The notes under the pieces: generated by a model | What the model saw: the letters and a program-made list of their open reading frames with translations, nothing else | Database searches by the model: none | What the model was told of the DNA's origin: nothing | Program-made: the position numbers and the translations under genes | Assembly (NCBI GenBank): GCA_038503065.1 | Contig: JBCAMK010000001.1 | Location: forward strand, 930,001-994,000 | DNA from: Paragyromitra xinjiangensis | Taxonomy: Eukaryota > Ascomycota > Pezizomycetes > Pezizales > Discinaceae | Reading direction: 5' to 3' | Length of the DNA stretch: 64,000 nucleotides | Shown: in pieces, positions 22,858-34,587 of the stretch | How positions within the stretch are numbered: position 1 is the stretch's first letter | How the letters are laid out: each line of letters opens with the position of its first letter

Positions 22858-24929
22858 TTAATAATCTTCGTCCGACTCGTCCTCATAATCAAGCATCTTT
22901 GACATATACGGACCATCGAGTGAATATCCTAGGTTAGCATAGTACTTCCTAACGCCCACTCCAGAAATTCTGTTCAAAGCATACGTCAGTAACCTCGCGT
23001 CCGTGACGTCTCAAGCCGTAAAAGCGTACTCACACGCTGATTTTCTTGCTCCCATGCTCCTCCCTTGCAATTCTCTCCGCCTCTTCCATCAGCAATGTTC
23101 CATAACCTTGATGTTGATACTTTTTCGGATTCCTACTATGTACGGGCACCGCAGAGCCATACACATGCAGCTCTCTAACAAGGCTGGTTGGCTGTCCTGT
23201 CAGCTCGGGCCTGAAAGTCCTATCCGAGCACTTCCTCAACCTCAAAAGCCCAATCAATATATCCTGCTTCGGATCCTCATAACTGAGAAATGTTTCCCAT
23301 CCACCATTTGCTGCGTAATCCCGTCTAATGAATTCAACTTGATCAGGTCGTACTTTATTTTTAACTTCTTGAATACCGACTTCGCGAGTTCGCACGTCGC
23401 GGCAGGTTGTGCCGAAGTCTTTCATCCTACTGAGGGCTAATTCGCGAAGATTTCCGTTCTCAACGCCGGAGGTGACGAGAGGCATCGGAATATCACGTTG
23501 GACTCGGTAGATACGGGTCCATGGAGGTACAAGGGCTAAAATGCGGGCGACTAGGTCAATAAGAGCATTGGGAGTATAGTTCTTGTATCGGCCAGTCCGC
23601 CAGAGCTCGTATAGACCGGTACCACGAATGACAAGAGTGGGATAGATTTTAAGCCCGTCGGTTCTAAAATCTGGATTCTCGAAATACTCCTAGGGTATGG
23701 TTAACTGTCCTGTACCTGGAACTAGGATGGGTGAGAATACCTGGAACTGAAAGAGATCTCTTTCCATCCCAACGTTGGGCAAGTCGGGCATCATGTGAGA
23801 GACAACTTTGTAGCCAGCATCTTTGGCGAGTCTAAAAGTTTCGCACACAGCCTTTACTGTGTGTCCACGGTTGGTATCTCTGGCAACGTCCTCGTACAGA
23901 CTCTGAACTCCAATCTCCAATCTTGTACAACCATATCTAAGCATGGAGCTTAAGTGCTGGTCTAGGCAATAGTCCGGTCTCGTCTCTGCTTATTGTTAGC
24001 TTGACCGATAGATAGAAATATAATCCGTTCTGAGCGACAAACCAATAGTGATTCCGACGCACTTTGTTTGAGATTGTTCCCCCAACCTACGCCGAGCGAT
24101 TAGCATAAAAGACGCTATCTTTGAGAAATGTATTTATACTCACTGGACAGCTTCATCAACGTTCTCAGCAGTGTAACCGGATAACGCGTTATGCAAACTT
24201 GCAATAAATCCGTCTCGGTAGCTTTCGGGCAACGACATGAAGGTTCCGCCCATAATAATATACTCCACTTTATCCACGCTATGGCCTAGCTGCCTTAACT
24301 GGTCCACACGGCCTCGTGCTTGCTCAAACGGATCATAGCGGGCACGGATAGCTCTCATTGAAGTCGGTTCATAGCCGGTATATGACTGAGTACTGTATTC
24401 AAAGTCGGAGTCTGGCCCTCCAGGGCAGTAAACGCAAATATTACCAGTCTATGAAAAAGTAAGAACCACTGTGGCAATGATAAGGACTAAGGGCTATTTA
24501 CATAGGCGATATGCGGACACCTGTGAGGCTTGCACATGACAGCAACTACAGCAATACCGGAGCTTGTGCCTACGGACGAAGCTATCAGTGATAGTTCCTG
24601 AATTATTCGTACGAAATTTGAGAGTGAGGCATACGAATTGGCTTCGCTATTAATTTTGGAACAATATATTTCTTGTAGTGCTCCGGGATGGCTGCAATGA
24701 TTGCTGTGAGTGGTGGGATCATCTTCAGTTTGTACTTTTTCGAAATTTGCCCTCTTAGGGCGTTTAGATTTACATCTTTCCCTCCATTGTCCTCCTCGTG
24801 AAGCTGAATCAAATGATGAGCAACATCCGCGCAGGCTTGCATATACCGTTCGCGCTCTGGGGCAAGTGAAATGCCTTTCTTATTGGGTTTTCCCGGGAGG
24901 GACGACAAACTCATAGTAGCAGTAGCCAT
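22858..24929 (-). CDS. ELP3: Elongator subunit ELP3 (radical SAM tRNA acetyltransferase)
   Basis: Catalytic subunit of Elongator, which starts the cm5U modification of wobble uridine in tRNA. The N-terminus is [19 protein letters not shown]. The radical-SAM part includes the [17 protein letters not shown] cysteine cluster, followed by [39 protein letters not shown] and [11 protein letters not shown] (read as [11 protein letters not shown] here). The C-terminal GNAT fold has [16 protein letters not shown] and [20 protein letters not shown]. The last exon reads [20 protein letters not shown] and ends in an acidic DESDEDY. Six or more introns are present. It is head-to-head with YPK9 across 370 bp. 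Confidence 0.95.
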
Positions 24930-25299
24930 GGCGAGATATTTTGGGTGTCTGGCTGGTATAACTCTGCAATGGGGGTTCAGCTGCAGGTGGTGGTGGGGGC
25001 TTTGATCCTAGTGGTGGGGAAACTTTTTTTAGATGGAGGTTGTTATCTGCACGCTATCATCTGATAAGATTAGATAAGGTCATGCGGCTAGCCTCATCGA
25101 TCACAGCCGTGTAGATCCTTATGCCTATGACACGGCAAACTAAACTTATGCGCAGGGGCTCCGTGCGTCTGCCAGGGAATTCTGTTACTCTACAAAACCA
25201 ACTCGCCCTCCCATCTACGAATAACAAACGGAGCCTTGTTGGATAGCCACATCAGTACACAATTGACATCGCGTGCAACACGTGAACTCCCTCTGGAAG
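24930..25299. promoter_or_regulatory. Divergent promoter between ELP3 and YPK9
   Basis: The 370-bp shared upstream region holds two GATAAG sites (25063-25068, 25073-25078), a nearby inverted TTATC at 25043, and a CACGTG core at 25279-25284, 21 bp before the YPK9 start. Confidence 0.4.
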
Positions 25300-28200
25300 A
25301 TGGGAGACTCTCACTCTCATGGCCGTCGGCACAGTGGCCACTCACGCCGGCCTAGTGAAGCTAGCCATGCTGGTGATACGCAAGGAATGCCTTCACTTTA
25401 CCGTACCAGTTCGAATCTCAGCAATGCGAGTTTTTACAGTGAGGTCGAAATGGCACAGAATGAGGTAATATTACTGTCTAGATTTTGAACAGTAAAAAAA
25501 ATTTTCGGGGCTGATGCGCTTTAGGTATTCGCGGGTCCCGTATCCGAGAGTCTTGCGTCGAGCATATCTTCCTTCCAACATCGACGACGTTCGAGAGCAG
25601 ACTCAAATGTTAGTTTTACCTTCTATCAACCGGAGCATGGCGATGATCGGGAGAGCCTCTGGGAGGATGATATGGACGGGAGCGTGTTTCTGGACGATGA
25701 CAACCAAAGCGAATACGCGTCGTCTGAGGTTGATCGAGAAATCAGCGAGAGTGCGCCATTACGCCGTATGTCCTCGTCATATCGTTCAACATCAGCCGAG
25801 GACCCTTTACTCGACCATAGGGACTCGGGGGCGTTCCATCGTGATTCACTCCGGACAACACAGAAAATATACATTGAAACAGAAGACCTGGTTATTGTTG
25901 TTGCCGGATTTACGACTAGCCGGATGAAGTACGGCTTATACTTGGCTATATGCATATTCACTCTAGGAATTGGCTGGCTATTGCTACGGTGGTTTCCTAG
26001 GTGGCGTATCCAACTCGTAGGAAAGCCAGCTACCCTTCGAGAATGTGACTGGGTAGTTGTGGAGAATCAATGGAACGAATTCAGTGTTCAAAATATTCAA
26101 ATACGCCGTTATGGCCAATCTCTCTCTACTATTTTCGGAATTCATGAGAAATCAGCAGAAGCAACATCTTTTGATCCAGATGAAGATGACGACCCAGTTA
26201 TTCACTCTCTTCGCTGCTTGGACTACCGCTATATCAGATTTGTTTATCACCCTTTGCATGACAAGTTCTTGCTTAACAACGGTTGGAAGGACCCAAACTG
26301 GACTGATGTGAAGGTTGTTCGCTCTGGAATTGATATGAATGAGAAGGAACACAGAAATCTGGTTTTTGGGGCGAACGTTATAGATATAGAAGAGAAATCT
26401 ATCATGCAACTTTTAGTTGATGAGGTTTGTCAATTTTCCATAGGCCTTGTAGATTCTGTAGTATACAAAGTAGCGAAATGCTTAAAAACTGACAATCCTA
26501 ATCATAGGCGTTTCATCCTTTCTATGTGTTTCAAATTGCAAGCTTAGTTCTTTGGTCGATTGATGATTACTACTACTATGCCGCCTGCATTTTCATTATA
26601 TCAGCCTTTAGTATTACGAGTACTTTGATTGAGACAAGATCGGTCAGTTTGCCCAACTCATCAATTTCTGCCTCTCTTCAAGCTAACTTGCCAAGACTAT
26701 GCGGAGGCTTCGCGAAATCTCCCGCTTTGTATGCGACGTTCGTGTCTTGAGAAATGGATTTTGTAAGATCTAAATTTTTGGTATTCACGGACCCCTGCTA
26801 ACACACTCCAGGGCGTTATGTATCTTCAGAAGATCTCGTCCCAGGTGACGTCTACGAAATTACGGATCCTTCTTTGTCTTTATTCCCATGTGATAGTCTC
26901 CTTCTCGCTGGAGATGCTATTGTGAATGAGAGCATGTTGACTGGTAATGGATTACCCAATCCAAGAAACTGATAATCTTATCTGACTTATTCTGCAGGCG
27001 AGTCTGTTCCTGTTTCTAAGGTTCCTTGTACGAATGAGTCCCTCGGAGCACTGAACCTAGCATCCCCATCTATTCTCCCGGAGCTAGCTCGGCATTTTCT
27101 CTTTTGTGGAACAAAAATAGTCCGTGCTCGCAGACCTCAAGATGGACCCGAGGAAGAAGCTGCAGGCCTTGCTTTGGTAGTGAGAACAGGATTCAATACA
27201 ACAAAGGGCGCTTTGGTCCGCTCGATGCTTTTCCCGAAGCCATCGGGATTCAAATTCTATCGTGACTCATTCTATTATATTGCTGTTATGGGTCTTATTG
27301 CAGCATGCGGATTTGTGGTTTCTTTTGTCAACTTTGTTCACCTTGGTGTAAGTTATCATCCCACTCTCTTTTGTCCGGTTTGTTCAAAGTGCTAACAGTT
27401 AGATAGCTTGCATGGCATTTAATAGTAGTGAGAGCCTTAGATCTCATCACTATTGTGGTTCCTCCTGCTTTGCCAGCGACGCTTACCATCGGGACAAATT
27501 TCGCGCTCTCGAGGTTAAAGAAAAAACAGATTTTCTGTATCAGCCCGCAGAGAGTCAATGTTGGTGGGAAACTTGATGTTGTATGCTTCGATAAAACCGG
27601 AACCCTAACTGAAGACGGCTTGGATGTCCTTGGAGTCCGCGTTGTGGATAAACATAATAACACCTTCACGGAACTATTGAAGGACGCACCATCTCTCCTA
27701 CCCGGACCTTTTGAGCGTGATCCTACAGCAGATCTCGCGACTCACGAAGCGGCTCTTTATACTATGACGACCTGTCACTCGTTACGCCTTGTGGACGATG
27801 AACTTCTTGGGGATCCTTTAGACTTGAAGATGTTCGAATTTACTGGGTGGTCTTTTCAAGAGGGAGAGGGCAAAAAACGTGGCGCAGATGAAGGGAATGG
27901 ACATGACAGCATGGCTTACGGCATTTCACCTCCTGTTGTCCGGCCACCACACGGGAAGGAATTAAGCACTGCTGGAGAATTTCACGATGAAGTAACCGGA
28001 CAAGTAAGTTCTTCACCGTTTCCAGTCTTACGTGGGCTAACACTCCGAAGATGTCTCCGTTGGAGCTAGGAATATTCAAACAATTCGAGTTTGTCTCTCA
28101 ATTGCGCCGCACTAGCGTTGTCGTCAAGCAATTCCGAGCTTCTGGTGGTGATGTCTACCTCAAGGGAGCGCCAGAGTGCATGAAGGAAATTTGTCGTCCA

Positions 28201-29906
28201 GAGAGCTTCCCAGCCGACTACGAAGAACTCCTTGCGTTCTACACACACCGCGGGTATCGAGTTATTGGATGTGCCACAAAACATATCGCCAACCTCAGCT
28301 GGATCAAGGCTCAAAAAATGAAACGTACCGATGCAGAGAGCGAGCTCGACTTTGTTGGATTCATTATTTTCGAAAATAAGTTGAAGCCGCAAACAGCAGG
28401 AGTCATCGAGGAACTAAGGCAGGCAATTATCCGGAAAGTTATGTGTACGGGTGACAACATCTTAACGGCAATCAGCGTCGCAAGAGAATGCAACTTAGTC
28501 GATAAAGAGACGCATATATTCGTGCCACATTTTATTGAGGGCCATGCGCGGGATCCGCACGCAAAACTACAATGGGAGAGTGTGGATAATAGAATGTATA
28601 CGCTTGACGAGGGCACGCTTATGCCAGCACCCCTCACTGCGGAACAGGATGTCTCTGGGCCGTATCAGATCAGCAACTTTCGAGGTTATTCTCTGGCCGT
28701 TACTGGCGAGGTCTTCAGATGGGTCATCGACTATGCCCCGCAGGAGGTGCTTCACCGTATGCTGGTGCGTGGCCAGGTTTTTGCGCGTATGTCTCCGGAC
28801 GAAAAGCACGAGCTAGTTGAAAAGCTTCAGAGCATCGACTACTGCGTTGGGTTCTGTGGCGATGGGGCCAACGATTGTGGTGCTTTAAAGGCCGCAGACG
28901 TTGGTATCTCGTTATCTGAGGCTGAGGCATCTGTTGCCGCTCCGTTCACTAGCAGGGTCTTTGATATTTCATGTGTGCCCGAGATAATAAGGTATGCCTT
29001 AGTGACTTTAATTTTCTAGTGATAGCACTGACAAGTTTTGTAGGGAGGGGAGAGCGTCGCTAGTTACTAGCTTCAGTTGCTTCAAGTACATGAGTTTGTA
29101 CTCAGCAATCCAGTTCACGTCCGTCAGCATACTCTATAAATCTGGTTCGAATCTTGGGGATTTCCAGTTTCTCTTCATCGATCTTTTCTTGATTCTCCCG
29201 ATTGCTGTTTTCAGTAAGTCCCAATTTCCTCCCTGTCTCTCTTGTCTATTCTAATAGCTGGAATTTTAGTGGGCTGGACTGGACCTTACTCGGTTCTTTG
29301 CCCTAAGAGACCGACAGCAAGTCTCGTGTCCCGAAAAGTTCTTACGCCCCTTTTGGGACAGATCTTACTGGCGTTCTTCCTACAATTTATCTGCTACAAG
29401 GCCGCGAAGAAACAAGAGTGGTACATCCCTCCAGTTATTGACGAAGATAAGTCGAATATCGGAAACTCTGAAAATACAACATTGTTCCTGGTCTCCTGTT
29501 ACCAATATATATTCGCCGGTGTCGTGTTGAGCGTCGGCCCACCGTATCGCCAAAAGATGAAAGAAAATCGTAAGTGTTCCCCCATTTTGTTGTTTATCGT
29601 TCTGTCTCCTAAATTTATTTAGTTCCGTTCGTCCTCACGGTGACCGTGGCATCGCTCTTCGCAACTTATCTCCTCGCGAATCCGGTAGGCTGGCTCTTCA
29701 ATTTGATGCAGCTCACGAGTATGTCGGCGGATTTCAAATTCTTTCTAGTCGTGGTGGCACTAGTAGGGTTTGTCGCGTCGGCGTTTTTAGAGCGATTTGT
29801 ACTGCCACAGCTTGCCAGGGTCATTGGAAAGGTAAAGATGTCGTTAAGGCCAGGCAGTAAGAAACGGAAGTCATATAAACTCCTCGAAGAGGAAATGCGC
29901 ATTTAA
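25300..29906 (+). CDS. YPK9: P5B-type cation-transporting ATPase (YPK9/ATP13A2 family)
   Basis: Vacuolar/lysosomal P-type ATPase; in animals this group exports polyamines, and in yeast Ypk9 confers metal tolerance. The long Ser/Arg-rich, His-containing N-terminus starts [17 protein letters not shown]. Seen motifs in order: a first hydrophobic segment near residues 180-205; NESMLTGESVPV (actuator TGES); the membrane motif [13 protein letters not shown], where PPALP marks P5B rather than P5A (PPELP); the phosphorylation site [24 protein letters not shown] (nucleotide domain); and [16 protein letters not shown] (hinge). Final membrane segments follow and the protein ends LLEEEMRI. About ten introns, each about 50-60 bp. 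ATG 25300 is chosen as the first in-frame Met before MGDSHSH. Confidence 0.92.
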
Positions 29907-30439
29907 ATTTAGATTTGTGGGACATGCATCTAGCATTGTGTGCTTGTATTTTACTTTTAGGACATATCCATTGGTTCTGGTGTTTCGCGTAGTCATGTAT
30001 GCTGGGTAGTTTGGGTACGATTTTAGAAATTTATGGTTAAATTGCTTCATCGATTATTATGGGAAGCCTTGATTGTTACACCCATAGACCTTGCGATAGG
30101 ATATTGGCATCGAGCCCCTGCGTGCCTGCGGCCCAAATTGGTATGTGCACTGCACGATCTAAATTTGAGATGAGGATCCTGGAGATTGCGGTGCATAGCA
30201 TTATCATTTCTGGACTATATAGGGGTATATTCCGATGAGAATTATGCGTGGCTGATTGTTTTTGAAAATCGTTGACGTCATCTAGCCCTGAGATCGAATT
30301 CCCAAACAGTCTTTAGTGAGATTTTCAGCGCCCTAAAGACACGTTAAATACATGTACTCTCTCACTGTTGAAATAAAATTAATAATGTTCGGTTGACTTC
30401 TAGGAGCAGAAAGACCACGATACAAGAATTGTATGAACA
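29907..30439. other. Spacer between YPK9 and the methyltransferase gene
   Basis: AT-rich 3' UTR followed by promoter sequence. No coding potential seen on either strand. Confidence 0.5.
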
Positions 30440-31648
30440 ATGGCTACGGATTGGCTTTTGGATAATGGCTACTTGCCCGAACTCGTTATCAGGTATGTTT
30501 AAACAAAACGGCCAAACTCCTAATAGATATCTATAGTTGCTAACCAAATCACTTACAGAAAAGGTATCCGTCGCGAGCTTCGGGACCGTCTTAGTACCAT
30601 TAGAGGCAACTCCCTGGAGGAAGCCCTTGCTTCAAAGATGGCACTCATCGACTCCCTCCGCACTCGCCCAATCGCCGAAAATGTTGAAGTCGCGAATAAG
30701 GAGCACTACGAAGTTGATACTGTCGTATTCGAACTTACTCTAGGAAAGAGAATGAAATATTCGTCCTGCTTTTATCCAGCTCCCTCGACAACCCTAGACC
30801 AGGCTGAAGAGTTCATGCTCGAGAAGTATGTGGAGCGAGCTGAACTTGTGGATGGACAATCCATCCTCGACTTGGGATGTGGGTGGGGATCATGTTCGCT
30901 TTTCTTTGCGGGGAAGTTTCCGGGCTCGCAGGTGACGGGATTATCAAACAGCCGGACACAGAAGCAGTACATCGATACTAAGGCTAAAGAACTTGGGATC
31001 GAGAACTTAACCATTATCACTGCAAATGCTGCGGAGCACGAATTTAAGCTAGCGAGTTTCGATAGGGTGGTTTCAGTAGAAATGTTCGAACATATGAAAA
31101 ACTATGAGGATCTCATGGCAAAGATTGCTCGCTGGTTGAAGCCTGGTGGGAAGCTATTCGTGCACATCTTTGCGCATAGGGAGTTCCCATATGAGTATGG
31201 AAGCGAAGGCTGGATGGCACAACATTTTTTTAATAATGGAAACATGCCCTCGGCTGACCTGCTTCTTCACTTTCAGCGGGACTTGAAGATCGTGAGCCAG
31301 TGGTACATTTCTGGGAATCACTACGCTAGGACATGTGAGGTAAGTCCCCTTCGGTATTTAACGTAAAAGTGGCGTTCTAAGACTAACACTATTGGATGGT
31401 GGCAGGACTGGTTGAAAAATCTAAACACAAACAAGGACAAAATATTGCCTTATTTAGAGAAGACATATGGCAAAGGCAAAGAGTTGAAGTGGTTCTATCG
31501 TTGGCAGATATTTTACATGGTAAGTAATCCGTGAAACCAATCAAAATAGCCTCTAACCTCATTTCTTTAGGCATGTGCCGAACTGTTTGCGTACCAAGGA
31601 GGAGATACATGGGGTGTGTATCATTATCTGTTTTCGAAACCTGCATGA
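30440..31648 (+). CDS. Cyclopropane-fatty-acid-synthase-like SAM methyltransferase
   Basis: Exons 30440-30492, 30559-31339, 31406-31519 and 31571-31648 join in phase and give 341 aa. The N-terminus is MATDWLLDNGYLPELVIRKG. The SAM-binding core has motif I ILDLGCGWGSCSLFFAGKFP, then VTGLSNSRTQKQYI, FDRVVSVEMFEHMKNYEDLM and WLKPGGKLFVHIFAHRE. It ends with WFYRWQIFYM and a Tyr-rich tail. The pattern matches the CFA-synthase/coclaurine N-methyltransferase superfamily (SAM-dependent transfer to a lipid double bond or an amine). The typical CFA N-terminal lipid-binding part is short here, so the substrate cannot be assigned. No membrane segment or signal peptide is evident. Confidence 0.85.
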
Positions 31649-31945
31649 TAATTTTAGGATGTTGTCCGATACCTAAATAGCTAGAAAGCCTTGAATTTCA
31701 ACCATGGACAGTACTGAGATGTTAGTGATACCATGTATCTGTAGGTTTAGATGATCCTTATCTACTCCCGTATCCCTCGTACGCCCCAAATTCCGATGGT
31801 TTGACATATATATACATAATGATATTTGGTATGCTCTCTATGATATACCCGAGCCTAATAAGACATATCAGTAAAACAAGAACAAAATAAAACTCCCAAA
31901 AAGTATGTATACCTCGGTAGTGCCCGTTCATCCATTCCATCCTAT

Positions 31946-32262
31946 TCAATGATCCCATGGATGCTTCAAGCCTAGAAGGACGGCCTAAAACCACCAGTAT
32001 TAACAATCCACTCTAGAAAACTTAGATAATAGATCCTACCCCATCTTTCTTCGCGCGATACCTGCACAGACCCGCATTCCTTGTCAGTCGGATATCCTCA
32101 TTTACCTACAACTTCTTCTCAAACCGGAAATTGCCTTAGCTACAGGCAAGGATGCTCTCACATTATCCAAAACCACATAGACGCCCCCAAGAGCTTCGCG
32201 GAGATCGCGTAGAAAGGACGCACAGGATGGATATGGATCGGGTGAGCTCCAGGACCAGCCAT
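31946..32262 (-). CDS. Small complex I subunit (NDUFB2/AGGG-like), 53 aa in three exons
   Basis: A gene too short and too split for simple ORF calling. Exons on the minus strand are 32162-32262, 32040-32061 (22 nt) and 31946-31984, all with GT..AG introns and matching phase. The product is 53 aa, starting MAGPGAHPIHIHPV, with a single membrane helix around LLGASMWFWIMYRAKKDG and ending LLGLKHPWDH. The MWFW..MYRAKKDG and KHPWDH blocks match the fungal form of the NDUFB2 (AGGG) accessory subunit of mitochondrial NADH:ubiquinone oxidoreductase. It would sit in the membrane arm in the inner membrane. Family assignment is from memory of the motif; no search was run. Confidence 0.8.
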
Positions 32263-32695
32263 AATAACGATGCAGTTCTAGGGTTTACTCTAGCAAATCC
32301 TGGTTGTCAGAAACTTCAGGATATGTTTGAATGGGTACGCTTGGGCTCACCGAGGAAATAGGAATTCAAATAAACAGGATGTGCGTGTGCAATTCGCTAA
32401 GGTTTCGTGGGGAAGTTTGGCTGAAGTTAACGCCAAGATATCGTTGAAGTTACCCTGAGACCTGCGGGGCGTTGACCCTAACCCATGAATGCCTGATAAG
32501 GACAGCCAAATTTAGAAACCCAAGAGCTCATCCATGAGATCTTTGTTCATGCAGTGGAAGAGTGGTAAGCTCAATGGGCTGCATAAGCCCCGAAGCTTAC
32601 ATGCAGCGCTCCTCCACCTAGTATCTATGAGTCTTCTATATGGTACATTCGTTTCCTAAGCTTCCTATCGTGCTGCTACAAAGAAAAAATACTCA
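32263..32695. other. Divergent promoter region
   Basis: Lies between the 5' ends of the complex I subunit gene and the F-box/ankyrin gene. No coding sequence found. Confidence 0.45.
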
Positions 32696-33451
32696 ATGCC
32701 ATTTCTACGATTCCCAAGTGAGCTTCTCCTAATTATTGCGGGTAACCTTAATGCAAAAGATCTCAACTCCCTCCTCCGATCAAGTCGCCGCCTTGCATGC
32801 CTCTTGACCCCACTTCTCCATGATTTCGCCGTTCAGGACAAACACGGTATGCCTGCACTCCCCTGGGCAGTTCGACATGGACATGCGTCTTTAGTCAAAC
32901 TCTTATTGGAGAAAGGAAAAGACATCGAATTTCGGGATACCCGTGGGCGTTTCTCTACGGGATCTGCACTGCATTGGGCGGCGCATCACGGTCGTGTGGC
33001 GGTAGTCAAACAGATACTCGACATGAATGTCGATATTTCTTTCCGAGACCGACATGGAGATACAGCCCTTGCCTGGGCTGTTAGAAGCCACCAGGAGGAA
33101 GTGGTTGCTCTTTTATTGGAATTGGGGGCTGATGTCCATAGCAAAGGCACGCATGGGGAGACATCACTCCACTGGGCAGCGAGGTACGGAGCCAAAAAAG
33201 TAATTAGATTGCTGTTAGATAATGGTGCCGATATCAACTATCAAGACATGCATGGGAAAACTCCACTTCTCTGGGCATGCCAGTATGGGGATGACGAGGG
33301 GCTTACTTTGTTAGTGGAGATGGGAGCGGATGTCACCATGGAGGACGCTCAGGGACAAACCCCGGTTGCCTGGGGAAAAGTGTATGGAGATCCTTCAATC
33401 ACCAAGTTACTTGAGACGGCCGCATGCACTAGCACTCGAGGCGAGGATTAG
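32696..33451 (+). CDS. F-box and ankyrin-repeat protein
   Basis: Intronless gene of 251 aa. Residues 1-45 look like an F-box (MPFLRFPSELLLIIAGNL, then LNSLLRSSRRLACLLTP). About six ankyrin repeats follow from residue 50, with typical cores such as ALHWAAHHGRVAVVKQIL, ALAWAVRSHQEEVVALLL, SLHWAARYGAKKVIRLLL and PLLWACQYGDDEGLTLLV. F-box/ankyrin proteins are usually substrate adaptors of SCF ubiquitin ligases. This arrangement is common and expanded in filamentous ascomycetes, and the target cannot be predicted. The lack of introns sets it apart from its neighbours. Confidence 0.85.
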   Translation: MPFLRFPSELLLIIAGNLNAKDLNSLLRSSRRLACLLTPLLHDFAVQDKHGMPALPWAVRHGHASLVKLLLEKGKDIEFRDTRGRFSTGSALHWAAHHGRVAVVKQILDMNVDISFRDRHGDTALAWAVRSHQEEVVALLLELGADVHSKGTHGETSLHWAARYGAKKVIRLLLDNGADINYQDMHGKTPLLWACQYGDDEGLTLLVEMGADVTMEDAQGQTPVAWGKVYGDPSITKLLETAACTSTRGED

Positions 33452-33740
33452 GAGCTAGTTGGAGGAGCTATGATGTTTTGAGGATCGTATTTCGCGTTTG
33501 GATTTCTTAAATAGTAAAAACTATCTATAAACAAGTAAAAGCTAGGCAGAAAATAGCTCGAAACGATAGGGGTTACGCTACCCAAGCAAGACAAGATGAA
33601 AGTATCTTTTGTCTATTAACTCCAGCATAGTTTTATTATTTCCAGTGACTACGCCAACACCACATATAAAAGCAAAATTGACCAACATCAGTCCTGAATA
33701 GTTCTCTATGCGAATGAGGTAAGTTAGCAATCTCCTAGAA

Positions 33741-34587
33741 CTAATTTCGCGGGATAATCCCCACAATAAAGCTATCTAATCCCATCTCAAGAAGCTCCAC
33801 AGCAACGCCCTCTCCACCAGGATGTTCAATGCCTAACAATAGTTAGTATCCCATTTATAAGCTATACGCAACGAGGGACTTACGAGAAAGGGGATCCTTG
33901 GCGATTGTTAATCAAAAACGTCAGTCGGTTAGTTTGAGCCCATCTTACACATCATATATTGTGGGAGCGTACCGAATTCAACGTAAAAATTAACATATAT
34001 CTAGTGCAATACCACTCGAAGATTGTTCATTTTTACATCAGTCAACAGGATGAATTTCAGATTTGTAGGCATCTCATAGCAGTGAAGCTTGTAGGCTTCT
34101 GTTCGATAGGATATGAACGAATCATCACTAGTCTTCACATAGAGTGATTAGCACTGTTGGGATTTAATAAGCCCTGAGGAAAATATTGTCACTAACGGCC
34201 CCGAGAGTTTCCGCACCATGTTCCGCAGCGAAAAAGCAACTCCAAAAATCAATTTCGCATCATCTTGCACACTCAATCGTCCACTGGGCCGGCTAGGGGT
34301 CGTGTCATTGTTTCGCAGCAAGATTGAACCCGCGGATGAGCGCTTATCAGCTGCGAGAGAATCAAGAGAATCAGTAGCTGAATTAGACACAGCAGACACA
34401 GGCCGAAAGCTATCCCGTTGGTTCCATTTTTTGGTATAGATACATTCATAAATACGACAGTTTGGTGGTTAGCAACGCTGGACAAAAGCTCAAGATTGAA
34501 ATTACAAATACGAGGACAGGCAAGTGGTTAAAGGGCGACCAAAAGTTTACAATGCCTGCCAAAGATGTAGAAGGAGTATATTGTCAT
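33741..34587 (-). pseudogene. BET5: BET5 (TRAPPC1) pseudogene
   Basis: Remains of a TRAPP vesicle-tethering core subunit gene, introns still present. Recognisable pieces read on the minus strand: exon 1 from ATG 34587 (MTIYSFYIFGRH); ECIYTKKWNQRDSFRP; DDAKLIFGVAFSLRNMVRKL; SFISYRTEAYKLHCYEMP, LKFILLTD and NNLRVVLH; IYVNFYVEF; AKDPLS; and a last exon IEHPGGEGVAVELLEMGLDSF ending at 33741. Three lesions are visible. No AG acceptor is found where intron 1 should end, before ECIYT. There is an in-frame TAG at 34001-34003 where the family has Gln before IYVN. The acceptor before AKDPLS reads AA instead of AG (33905-33906). An intact BET5 is expected elsewhere because the gene is essential in yeast. 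The alternative, sequence error, would need at least three separate errors. Confidence 0.75.
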
